Under the pieces are notes generated by a model. It saw only the letters and a list, made by a program, of their open reading frames with translations, was not told the DNA's origin and did no database searches. Positions 21,066-33,646 of a stretch of 64,000 bases of DNA are shown here, piece after piece. How positions within the stretch are numbered: position 1 is the first letter of the stretch; each line of letters begins with the position of its first letter. The position numbers were made by a program, and so were the translations under genes. The DNA lies in assembly GCA_034670405.1 (NCBI GenBank), contig JAXDDX010000010.1, positions 5,553,001 to 5,617,000 on the forward strand, read 5' to 3'. The stretch comes from Hoplostethus atlanticus. Taxonomy: Eukaryota > Chordata > Actinopteri > Trachichthyiformes > Trachichthyidae.

Positions 21066-22680
21066 AAGGCCACTATAAAGAGTTAGCCAAAGTCTTTCTG
21101 GAATGTGATTTAAAAAATCCTAAGGTTTGCCACATCCTCTCATATAACCAAGAACTGCTTTCATGTTTAATTCTTTCCCAAAAATACAGCTTTTCTCCCA
21201 GTTGTGTCAGTAATTCAGAGCTAAAATAGATTAAAAACTAGGCATCACAAATTCTCCAAAACAGATAAAATGCATAGAAGAGATTCAATTATCCACTGAA
21301 GCTGAAAATACGCAGCAGAACTCGTCTGCATCCATCTCACTTCCTCTTCCTCAACACATACACATGCTTAGTACCAACAAGCCAAAACAATACCACAGTA
21401 CTACACTGGACAGGAAAATACCTTCTTTGTCCACCGGCCACACCAGCACCTGGTGATACCTGCCACAGTGGCAGCTAGAGCAGGCAAACTTACCAGGTAA
21501 GTGGTAAAATGTACCGGCATTTGGCTGGTGGTTATTTCCCAGCCTGATATCATAGCACCACCCTCTTCCTCGTCTTTTTCTTCGTAGGTGGGTCTCCTGA
21601 ACCAACAGAGCACATGGCTACTCTTCCAAGCGACTAGACAATTCCAGAGCACTGACAAATACTGAAGTATTTAGCTGCCTGCTGCTATCTGGAACAACTT
21701 ACTATGAGTCTTTTGTGTGACAGGTTAGCTGGGGCCAAATCAATATTTTAACTAAGATTAGGCACAATTATCCAACTACAACCCTGTAATCTGTCCTGGA
21801 GTAACAGACTGTGTCAAGGTTTTTCTAAGAGCAGACTGACATTAAACAGCTAACTGGGATGGAAGACCTATTTTGGGTTAAAATGTCTTAAAAGGCACCA
21901 CGTCTTCACACATATGGAGCTCAGTTGGTTCAAGAAATCCTTTGCAAAGAAAAAAAAAAGCATTGTGTCCACCATAACAGATAGCCAACAACTCTCTGCC
22001 TCGCTGCATCATGACCACAGACAGGGTCTGTCCACATACAGACACGTCACTATGGAGGGATTACAGACTTCTCCAGTGCAAAATCTACTTCCTTAGTTCT
22101 CTTCATAGATGCAGCTCCCTCCCATCGTGTCTTTGTCCAATGACGACAACTCCTCCTCCTGCTGCTAACATCAAATCTATAACACCAACACAAGGATTCA
22201 GACAAACTGAATTTAACCCTTATCCATGCACACAGGGCAGAATTGCACAACACAAACAGACACACACGCACACACCCCTCCTTGTCCTTTCATGAGCATT
22301 TCCCCCTCTGCAGTCCCTGAGATCACCTCACACTTGGCACAAGGCATTCTCTTGAACACAAACACAACTAATAGAAATTAAGTATACTGAAAAGAAAGAC
22401 AAACTCCGTCATGATGAAGGCACATTCTGGGGGTGGGGTGGGGGGAAAGGATGCCATATCCAGGGATACAAACACATTAGGGGTCCAGAAGATGACAAAA
22501 ACCAGAAGAGGCATTATTAGGTGGGTGGCCCATTTCAGAATAAAAGAAAGTAGCTATTGCCAAAAGGTGACAACTTTGCCTCCCTGCATATCAGTTCAGG
22601 AAGTAGCTCTGAGGCATGTCATCCAGACAGCAGCGTCCAATCAGCAACCCCAGAGAGCTTCAACACCCCACTAAAACAAC
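21066..22680. other. 3' flank downstream of kif13b, nothing coding
   Basis: Contains a dispersed-family fragment (21430-21560, CCACCGGCCACA to GCTGGTGGTTATTTCCCAGC). No exon recognised on either strand. Confidence 0.45.
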
Positions 22681-22895
22681 ACAGTCTCCATTGACTTCCA
22701 TTCATATTCAACATTTTCCCATTGACTTGTATTTACTATAAATAGTCCTTCCACTGACTTCCGTACACTCTGCATAGCCTTTTCCTCCACCTTTATTCAC
22801 TATAAATACTTCTATTCACTCTGAATAGTCTTTCCATTGCCTTTCATTTATTATAAATAGTCTTTCCATTGCCATCCATTGACTTTGAATGGATG
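22681..22895 (-). repeat. degenerate repeat with ACTATAAATAGT units in kif13b 3' region
   Basis: Imperfect units of about 45 bases built from TTTCCATTGACTT, CATTTA and CTATAAATAGTC recur about five times. It lies 150-350 bases past the kif13b stop, so it is probably 3' UTR. Confidence 0.6.
22792..22797 (-). promoter_or_regulatory. AATAAA candidate poly(A) signal of kif13b
   Basis: On the minus strand GAATAAAGG lies about 240 bases after the stop codon. Confidence 0.35.
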
Positions 22896-23037
22896 TACTG
22901 TGTGTGTAGTCTCCAACCACAGGAGGGCAGGCAGTATGTGGGTTCTGAATGTGCAGGGCTGTTCCATAACTGGGAGGAGGAGCAGAGAGGAGGACAGAGG
23001 AGGAGGAGGGGTGTGGCCAAGCTCCAGCTCCTCTGTC

Positions 23038-23243
23038 TCAGCTGCTCCAGGACTTGCGGTCCTCCCCCCGGCGTGCTGCAATGGCATCTCCCCGCAGGAC
23101 AGGGACATGGATGGGAGCACTAAACTCTCCTGCGCTTCGATTGGTCCGATTGCGGCGAGACAACCGGTCTGGACGAACCAGCACCCCGTAACCTGGGTTA
23201 CAGTGGAAGTACTGATGACCTCCGACTGAACCGTCATTCTTAC
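23038..23243 (-). CDS. kif13b: kif13b last coding exon, CAP-Gly second half and C terminus
   Basis: Encodes [31 protein letters not shown] and ends GEDRKSWSS before TGA at 23038-23040. The GKNDG signature is created across the exon 37/38 junction. The C-terminal tail is about 40 residues shorter than in human but keeps the RKSW(A/S)S end. Confidence 0.96.
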
Positions 23244-26200
23244 CTGGAGGGAGGAAATAGTACATGTCAGCTTGAAACAATCATACACTAGCCTGTAGTC
23301 AGCTCTACCAATCAGAAGTCATGTAACACTAGCCTGTAGTCAGCTCTACCAATCAGAAGTCATGTAACACTAGCCTGTAGTCAGCTCTACCAATGAGAAG
23401 TCATGTAACACTAGCCTGTAGTCAGCTCTACCAATCAGAAGTCATGTAACACTAGCCTGTAGTCAGCTCTACCAATGAGAAGTCATGTAACACTAGCCTG
23501 TAGTCAGCTCTCCCAATCAGAAGTCATGTAACACTAGCCTGTAGTCAGCTCTACCAATCAGAAATCATGTAACACTAGCCTGTAGTCAGCTCCACCAATC
23601 AGAAGTCATGTAACACTAGCCTGTAGTCAGCTCCACCAATCAGAAGTCATGTAACACTAGCCTGTAGTCAGCTCAACCAATCAGAAGTCATGTAACACTA
23701 GCCTGTAGTCAGCTCTACCAATCAGAAGTCATGTAACACTAGCCTGTAGTCAGCTCACCAATCAGAAGTCATGTAACACTAGCCTGTAGTCAGCTCTACC
23801 AATCAGAAGTCATGTAACACTAGCCTGTAGTCAGCTCTACCAATCAGAAGTCATGTAACACTAGCCTGTAGTCAGCTCTACCAATCAGAAGTCATGTAAC
23901 ACTAGCCTGTAGTCAGCTCTACCAATCAGAAGTCATGTAACACTAGCCTGTAGTCAGCTCTACCAATCAGAAGTCATGTAACACTAGCCTGTAGTCAGCT
24001 CTACCAATCAGAAGTCATGTAACACTAGCCTGTAGTCAGCTCTACCAATGAGAAGTCATGTAACACTAGCCTGTAGTCAGCTCTACCAATCAGAAGTCAT
24101 GTAACACTAGCCTGTAGTCAGCTCTACCAATCAGAAGTCATGTAACACTAGCCTGTACAGCTCTACCAATCAGAAATCATGTAACACTAGCCTGTAGTCA
24201 GCTCTCCCAATCAGAAGTCATGTAACACTAGCCTGTACAGCTCTACCAATCAGAAATCATGTAACACTAGCCTGTAGTCAGCTCTACCAATGAGAAGTCA
24301 TGTAACACTAGCCTATAGTCAGCTCCACCAATCAGAAGTCATGTAACACTAGCGTAACACTAGAGTGTAGTCAGCTGAATTATGGTCTACTGCCTACATT
24401 CTACATTATCATGATAGATCATGGAGGTCTACATTATTTGACCAATTAGCTCCTTCAGGTGTCGTCTGCACATTGGGTCGTTGTGTCTTTCAGGCAAGAT
24501 AGTTTTGGGAGCTGTACACTAAACATTTGGTTGACTGTTGAGGTATTTATTTATTATTTAAGTATTTAAATAGGGAAGCAATTTTATTGTCGTTTAATAA
24601 CGTTTACTGTAAACATTTCTTAATAACGTTAGCTATCTAGGTAGCTATTAAAGAATGCTAGCTAGCTAGCTACATTTGCAATTTTGATAAACAGCAAATT
24701 GTTGATTAAAAGTTACTAATTACAGTCACTTTATAAACCTTGAAATAGTGGTGCATTTTCTTTTGAGTCATTTTGTTTGTAGCTAAGTTGTTAACGTTAG
24801 CCTTCAGCTGTAACCTTAGCCTACATTAGGTTGTTGAGACCAGCTAGCTTGCTACATTACTTGCCCAGCTAATTCGTTGCCATTAGCTGTAGTGTGCACA
24901 CCGGGTCATTCAGTATTTCAGGTGGCAGAAAGTTTTGGGAATTATTATTATTAGTAGTATTCATTTGAACATGGAAGCAATGTTGTCTGTGTTTCCTCTG
25001 CCTTTAACAGCTAGCGTTGGCCATTGCATGTTTCAGGTGGTAGATCATTTTGGGAATTGTATGTTAAGCTTGGGAATTGTATGTTAAGCTTGGCAAGCAT
25101 GTAACTAGCAATAGGCTAGTTTTTGTTTGTTAAAATTGCAACTGGGGTAATTAACTCACTAATTTGTGCTTTTAGTGGCATTAGATTTGCATTAGTGTGC
25201 GTTGAATCTGGCCATTACTGCAACATTTCCCTACTCTGTCAAGTATCTTTTTTCCTTTTCTTTTTTCAAAGACATGCCCCTTCCTGGAACCCAGCATGCA
25301 CATGTCAAGATAAACACACACACATACACCTACAGTGTGTAACAGTCAACCTACCTGCAGGGGTGTCCAGCTCCACCCCCACCCAGACTCCCTCAGCGAA
25401 CTCTGTGGTTCCAATGTAGCGCACCGTCCCCACTTTATTGGTTCCCACGGTTACATATGTGCCTTCTGTTAGCCAATCAGGCAGTGCATCTTCACGGCTA
25501 TGCTCCTCGTCGTCCAGGAGGCTCTCCAACCTCTCTTCTCCAGCTCCTGAATTGACCAGCCTTTGGATGGAGAAGGAGTTTCCCACGGCAACGCTGTTCT
25601 GATTGGGTGTGCTATGGGAGGTGGGTGGAGTGACGACTGCCATCTTGGTGTCATGCTGAGAAGGAGAATCCACAAGATTGTTCCTGTCAGCACCCTGCTG
25701 CTGGGGGATTGTGGGTAATGTAGTCTCAGCAGCCAGGAGGGAGGAGGATGAGGAGGAGGGTTGGAGAGCCTCAGACAAGGTAACCGTAGAAACACTACTG
25801 GAGAAGTAGCCGCTTGACGATTGGCTAAGGGGGCTGAGGGGCGTGGTGTCATGCGGGTCATGCACAGGAAGAGGAGGGGCTTCTGGGAACTCCGCCCGCC
25901 TGTCTTTGGTCGGGGGCCGTAGCATAGCAACCTATGGGGAACCATGGCAACGGTCGCCACAGAAACACAGAGAGGAAACATGCAGACAAGATAAAAACAA
26001 AACAACAGTCAGCATGGCATTCCCCACCAATAATCTTGGACAGAACTGTATTGGGTCAATATTGGCCTTTTATTAAAAATGGGATATGGTCCAGTCAGCA
26101 TCATCAACCTTGATTTGATAGATATAGATAGATAGATATTATCATCATAATAATCATACTGGGCTTCAATGTTTTGAAAGTTTGAAATGTTTCAAAGTTA

Positions 26201-29120
26201 TAGTGTCTAAAACCTGTTAGAAGAAAACAATTCTGGAGAATTTTATTAACACTATAAAATTTTAGATTAATTTAGATTTAGATGAAATCTAAAAATATTG
26301 AATATCGGCAGAAAATATGAAAGATCAGAAGCTTCTAGCCAAAAATATTGGTTTCTTCCAACATACAACCCCATATACATCTAACGGTAGTCTGAAACAA
26401 AATCAAATCCAAGCTACAACTGACAGGAGATCAGCCGATAGAAACAGCACTGAGAAAACATCTAGGTCAACATCTGAGGTGAGGGGGAAGGGTGGGTGGG
26501 GTGTGTTCTCACCGTCTCGGCCCTGACTCGGCTGTCGTCCCCTCCTGATGACATCATAATACGAGGCACATACTGCAGGATGACCACAAGCAACGTTACA
26601 ACAAGCACACACACACGCACACGCACACACACACACACACCTCTGTCAGGGCTGTAAACTAGTTCTACCACCCTAAGAGTCTATTCATCCTGTAGACTTT
26701 TCATCTTTATTCCTCCAGGGAAGGTTGTCTAAGCCCCACCTTGCTTCACATTCGTACAGTTCTACACATTAACATTGGGCTGAACCGGGCTGTACTGGGC
26801 TGTACTGGGCTGACCTGCGGGTTGTGCGGTGATGGCGACGGTCTCAGCTCCTTCTTCTCGTCTCGAACTGGAAACAGAGACTTCAGCAGTTTGGGCATCT
26901 GAGGAACCAGCGCTTTAACTGAAAGATAAGAGGCAGCAAGTCCTGAACGACCTGGAGGGGCAGGGACGTGAGAGAGGAGGAGGAAGAAGAGATGGAATGG
27001 AAGAAGGAGGGAATGAAAGAGGAGGAGGTGGTGTGGAAGGTAGAGGAGGTATGAAAGATTAAGACAGGAAGTTGAGAGCGAGCCCAGGAAATGGCAAAAA
27101 TAAAACCCAACACAGCGACAGGCTGAGAGAAGATGACATTAGCCGACCACAAGAGACACTTACTGACATACAGATGGTTGATTTAGCCATTACATAGACT
27201 GATTAAAAAAAAATACAAAAATTACAAACGTTCACAAAACTAGCACAATTCATCCATAATTCTACGAGTCAACTAGCTAACAGAGAAATATTCAGACTGA
27301 ACAGACAAACACAAGACTGAAAAGCTTCAGCAATGGAGACAAGGAGAGAGGAGGAGGAGAGATGAGAGAAGTCTACGAGTTAAACTGCATAGAGTTAGAC
27401 AAAGGAGGTTGATCAAGACCACTCCCAGTTGGAAACAAGGAGCAGAGAAGAGGAGAGAGGAGGCAGGGTTCCTACACCTTTTTGCTAATCCATGATTTTT
27501 CCAAGACTATTCCATGACATATAGCACAATTTCCATGACCAATAGAGTCTATGTTGCAAATGTCACATTTTCATGTTGAATAGCTTTGAATGAAGATTTT
27601 AACATCTCAGGTTATTTCTGGCTGGCTACAACCACCACTTAGGACCGATACTATCAGGAAAGAAAAGATCAACAAGGAGCCAAGCTTGACATTATGTACT
27701 TCACTTGTCCAGATTATCAACACATTTCCATGATTTAGTTTTCATGAAATAGTTTTCCAGGCCTGTAAAACTATTCTTCAACTATTTTTTCCCCCCACGT
27801 TTTCCATGATTGTAGGAGGAGAGGAGGAGGAGAAGGGAGGTGAGAGGTAGAGGAGATGGAGGGAGAAGGTGTTACCTTGCTCCGGGTCTTGGCTCTGTGG
27901 GGGGCTTGCGGTAAGGGGAGCAGGTGAGGAGGAGGAGGGGTAGTTGGGGGGAGAGGACGCAGGGCGGGGGAGGCTGCGGTAAAAATGAGAAGGCATGACG
28001 ATATCCTGCTGACTCTCCCATCGTCCCTGCGAGACAAACAAACAGCCAGAGAGAAGAAGGGAGCACCTTAATTTAGTTGAACGTGTCATCAAACCAACAG
28101 ATCACACCCAACTTCAAAAATTAGATACCTGCCTATCGGAGGTCAAATGTTGGATGTCGCTAAACGTCCTACTTCTTAATGCCAACAAAACTGAGATGCT
28201 GACTGTAGGACCAGCTAGACTTAGGCATCTGTTTGAGAATAGTACTCTAAATTTTGATAGTTGTGTAATCTCCCAGAGCCCATACGTTAAAAAACTTGGG
28301 GTAAAATTCGACCCTACCCTCTCATTCGAGCTGCATATTAAGGAGAGTACTAAAACAGCGTTTTATCATCTTCACAATATTGCAAAGATTCGACCCATCC
28401 TAACAGAGGCATACGCAGAAATCTTAGTACATTGATTATTGCAATGTCCTCTTTTCCTATCTGCTTCAAGGCTGCAGCTGGGCAGTGTTGGCATCTGCGT
28501 GGTCCCCCAGTCCTACGAAGACTGGACTGCCGTTTGTTGTGATGCCCCACATCAGATCTGGATGTCCCACCATAATAAACCTTTATGCATTGTGTATACG
28601 CTGCTTGCCCAAACTCAGCATCTATTGCACACCCAACTGTCCTGGTAGGGGGATCCCTCTCTGAGTAGCCCCTCCCGAGGTTTCTCCCAGTTTTTTTCTT
28701 GTCCTCTGTTGAGGGTTGTCGTGTACTAACCATTTATTGTTTCACATGTTGGGCACTGTGAAGCCCTTTGAGACTGTAACGATGATTAAGGGCTATACAA
28801 ATAAAATGTGATTTGATTTGATGAGTAGTGTGTGTGTGTGTGTGTGTGTGTGTTACCTTGTCGTCCAACAGGCAGGTAGAGGACAGGTCTTGTCTACTTC
28901 CAGACAGCTGAGGACGGACAGACAGCATCATCCAATAGCAATCAAACATCATTGTACTGTACTGTGTTGCACAGGTTGGTAGTATTGTACTGTATTACAT
29001 TGTATCGTTATTATATTGGTTATATTGTATCATTATTTTACCCGGTGGACAGATGGAGAACTTAGGCTCCTCCTGTTGCTCCTCCCTCTAGAAGCCAGGT
29101 GCTCCTTCACTGCCACCTCC

Positions 29121-29180
<60 letters not shown>

Positions 29181-32100
29181 TAGAATTAAGATATTTCAAA
29201 AACAAATCAATTCAATAGTTTGACAAGAGTTGAATTTTAATTCTAATAGCATTGATAAATCACCTTCCAGGTCAGCTAAAACTTCTACCTCGTCTCTCGG
29301 TCTACCTGTCTATCTACCTGTCTCACGGTCTACCTGTCTGAGTCTGTCCAGAGTGAGGATGTTCTCCAGGCTGAGGACGCTGCGGAGGTATTTCTCGATG
29401 GCGGCCTCACTGTCAGCTGATTGGTCGTTGTGAGCGCTGGCTGCCAGCCGGGCCAGCATCTCCCGGTCCTCTGAACCCTGGGCATCCTGATGAGAGACAA
29501 CATCACAGAGACGCGGGTTCAAACCCCCACCCTGCTGAAGACAGTGAATCCCTACCAGCTCCAGGGGTGCCTTTCTGTAGCTCATGCTGACCCCTGACCT
29601 CCTTGTGGTAGGGGCAAGAGAAAACACTATTTTCGTACAGGCAAAAGAGCATATAAAAATAGTAATACTAATAACATGGCAATGGCATGTTAATGGCAAT
29701 AGCAGTAACAATAATTCCCATAATGCACTACAAGCCCTGCTTTTTTGACAACTGGGCTTATATTTGCAAACCTGACCTATAGATACAAATGGACTATATT
29801 TATATCTATATAAGCTAACTGGCTAACACTGTTAGCAGTCTCTCTTAACATTGCCAAGTTATTAATTCTTTCCATTTTACAGTCTGCTCCATACATGAGA
29901 TGATGACTTATACTAAATAAAACATACAATATCTTGATCTTGTTCTGCAGAGATCTAGACTCATGTGGATTGGATGTGGGTCGTATGCTTGTCCTGGTTA
30001 GCACGACTCTGGGCTGGTTCCCTGCTCACTTCAGATATTGGGAATATTGAGGAAACTACCTCAAAAGGTTAGGATTCCCCCGACACACTACAACATAGCC
30101 TATGCCCTTCAACATACCCTCCCGTTGCCTTACCCCAGGGATGTTGGAGACCACCTCGAAGGTGACCCCACAGCCAGGTATGGTGCTGCGGGTCGACATT
30201 CTCTTCAGCAGGTTGTGGGCGAAACCCTGGCGGCCCGGGTTCACGTTGACGCAGATCCTCTTCCTCAGGACCAGCTGCATGTCAGCAGGGTGGCTGAGCT
30301 GGACCACCACCCGAACTGTCAGGTATACCCGCTGCTCCAGCCACGCCCCCCCACGACTCAGCTGGGGACACTCATGGACCGTCGAGTCCCATGACGCCTC
30401 CGCCTTCACCTGGGGATGACAAACAGAGTTTCTACGGGTTATTAAAGTGTTTTGTTATGTTGCTTACTGTGTGATTGTCCATTACTCGGGTCTTCCTGGC
30501 TGCACCAGGAAGGACAATGGACATGAACATGGACAAACCTACACACACCCTGCCCACCTATACAGCCCCATCCTCACCTCTGCATCGTAGTGCTTGACAA
30601 TCTGCAGGTCAAAGAAGTCGTCCTCGTCCTCGCCACTCAGAATGGCGTCCCAGCCTCCAGCCTCAGGAACCTCAATCTGGTCCTGGGAGCTCAGATCATC
30701 GGCTAGGGGACCGACAGCAGAAAACGCAGTAATGTAGACTCACTGTAGAACCCAATAGTACCTTTCAACACTAAAAACACCTTCCTGATGTTCCATAATC
30801 AATTAAAACCTCCTAGCTTAAGTTGTCTACTCTAAGCTAAAACCTGCAGGACAGGGCAATAACAACACTGAAAATAGGAGAATGAATACAGTAATATATG
30901 TGAGCTGACGTAGAGCTGACGTACCACTGAGGTCCAGGAAGAGGACAGGGGTATGAGTCTCCATGCCTGGCAGAGGAACCCTGGGAACAAACACACAACA
31001 CACTGATCAACAAGATAATGACAACAAGACTTCTCAATGGCTTTGTGCCTTGCTGAGCTACGCAGGGAATATAACCCATCCATGTAGTGTTTTTTGTGGT
31101 ATCCCATTGTACAAGCTCAAAAAAAGAAAAGTAGGAAGAACCATCTGTATGGCTGTGACTGTCATGTGCTCCCATCACATCACGTCCTGCCATATCCCAT
31201 ACCATTCGGCGGGTGCTCCAGGGATGCCGCTGCCAGCGGAGGGCACCATGACGGCGTTCCTCTCCTCCGTCAGAGTCAAACGGCACTCCAGCAGCTGGGC
31301 TTCCCTCTCCATGTCGTCCTCAGTTTTCTCTGTGGACACAAAAGTCAAACTTTAAACACCTCCAACAACAAACACCTCAACCACACCACAGGAAATGAAC
31401 CAGCACCCACTGCCCATTCTTGGTTTGACCAGACATTTAAGACTGTTAAGACTTTTAAAGACCTTTTTAATGCTACCTGGAATTACCAATTAAAAAAACA
31501 ACAGAGAAACAAAGCTATAGAGGTAGAGAGGCCAGAGCGAACAGAATAGTAAGGTTTTTGAAGGTGTTGAACTGAAGCGTGTGGTTGTGAATGTGTGTTA
31601 CCTGCTTTGCTGACCAGGCTCTGCAGGTGCTGGTCCAGGTATTCCTGCCTCTTGGTGAGAGCAGCCAACCACTGACGCCGTAGACGCTCCAGATCTCTCT
31701 CCTACACAACGAATCAGTCAGTTCATCATCTTGGTTTCAACTTTCAAAATTCAGCTGTAATAAGTAGATTTGATCCTTCTTGGAGTTTTACATTACAATG
31801 TCTCTATTCAATTATCTGATGGTTCAAAATCAGACAGGAGACCAGAAGTCACTGCCAACGTTAATCATTACTTCTGATTGGTCGAGTTAACTACAGGCTG
31901 GTAAAAGTGATAGATCAACTAATGGACTGACAGACAGACAGACGCATGGTCTACCTGATAGCTGTCCATCTCATCTCCTTCCTGGTTGGCTGTGGTGGGT
32001 CTGATCTCCACACAGCCCACAGACACTGCCAACACTACCTCCGCTATCAGAGGCATGGTGCCTGAATCCTGAACCGAACGCACGTCTACCTGGAGCCGCC

Positions 32101-33612
32101 TTGACTGACCCTGGGGAGGAGTAGCAGGAGGAGGGGGAGAAAAGAGGAAGAAGGTTTAAGAAGTTGGCTTTTGGATGGAAGGTTGCTAGTTTGAATACCA
32201 GACCAGCAGGGAAGATCTGGATGGGGATAGTGAATGAGACACCATAACCCCTACCTGTCGTAACTGGAAGATTCCCCCGGTCTGGATGTCTCTAGCAGGG
32301 ACCACCTCAACCGAGACGAAGTCTCCGTTCTCATTGATCTCCAGGATTTGAACCCACACCTCCAGACGACGTGTTACCTCACTCCACCTGCAGGGGGCGA
32401 CAACATCAGTCTGGTTCAGAGCTGTTTGAGTCTTAGTTGTCAACATGCAACAAGAGATATGGGAGGGATATTTGTCTGTGATGCTGTATTGCTCCCTGTA
32501 GGGGAATTTTCTTCTCCCCCTCCACAGAGAGGTCAGAGGTATAAACACCCCATGAGCTGGTAGAGATTCAAGGTCTTCAGGACACTTCAGCCAACAGGAT
32601 GCTTGCCAACACGGGGGTTTGAACGCTGGGTGAAGGACAGTCTTCTTTCTCACTACTCTACCCTGCTGTCCATTTATGTTCAGGCCTGCATAAGGACTCT
32701 TACTTTAAGTGGTTCATCTAACGGCCATTACATATATGGTCTATGCAAGCAACACAAGCAGCAACGCAAAGGGAAACGCACCGTTTCGTGTTCTTGCCTA
32801 GCAAAATGTGTAATCCAAATTTTGTAACAAAACGTTTCAAGGTTTGGTACATGAGTGTCTGGCTTTGGTCATAGTGTCTCAAGTTCCAGTGTTGTGTAAA
32901 CAATTGAGAAAAACACTGCTGATTTGGAGCAGGAGCAGGAGCTGTTAAAGAGTTGTGTTGTTAAAGAGAACCATTTGTGAGTGTACAATGTAGTGTGTGT
33001 GTGTGTGTGTGTACCTGTCTCGTAGTGTGCGTGTCTTAGCCTGGATGATGCTGAGGTCCCAGAGGGCAGGGTTCCTGGCTGGGTCGGCCTGTCTGTGTCC
33101 ATACACCTCTATGGCCACCGCCCCCTCTGTCAGGTATTCGATAAAATCCTCAGATACTGACACTGCCAGCTCCTAGAGGGGCCGAAACAGAGAGTCTCAT
33201 ACCAACAACTGACCTTTTCCCCCTGCCTTGCCCTGTAATTATCAGTGACAAGGTGCAGTGCAAAAAACACCACAGCAATGAGCGCTTAACACCACTGATG
33301 TCAATACCAACAACAACAACAAAAACATGATCTTGTGGATTTCCACAAACTGATCATTAATTAGGTTGAGATGCCATTGTTGTACTGTACAGAAGCCGGA
33401 CTTCTTTTCCACCCTCCCTCTCGGTTTTCACCTTGCAGCTGTCGAACACCACCATGCAGTGTGGGTCCTTGGTGCTGGGCGACGAGGTCGACGGGTCCAC
33501 CTCAGGAGCCACGATGATGGGCTCCGGCTGGTCCCAGAATGAGTACTGACAGAAGACGAAGTTGGACAGGTACTGAGGAAGACCTGTGGCCTGCAGGATC
33601 TTAATCTGCACA

Positions 33613-33646
<34 letters not shown>

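Noticed and set aside
22851-23288. 145-residue minus-strand open frame over the kif13b last exon
   Set aside because: It is in another frame from GKNDG...RKSWSS and shows no conserved motifs.
23285-24370. CRISPR-like appearance of regular 41-bp repeats
   Set aside because: The units are head-to-tail with no unique spacers, and the host is a vertebrate. It is a minisatellite.
32186-32653. 155-residue minus-strand open frame as a single exon
   Set aside because: Only 32255-32387 is coding (kif13b exon 24, with proper splice sites); the rest is read-through into introns.
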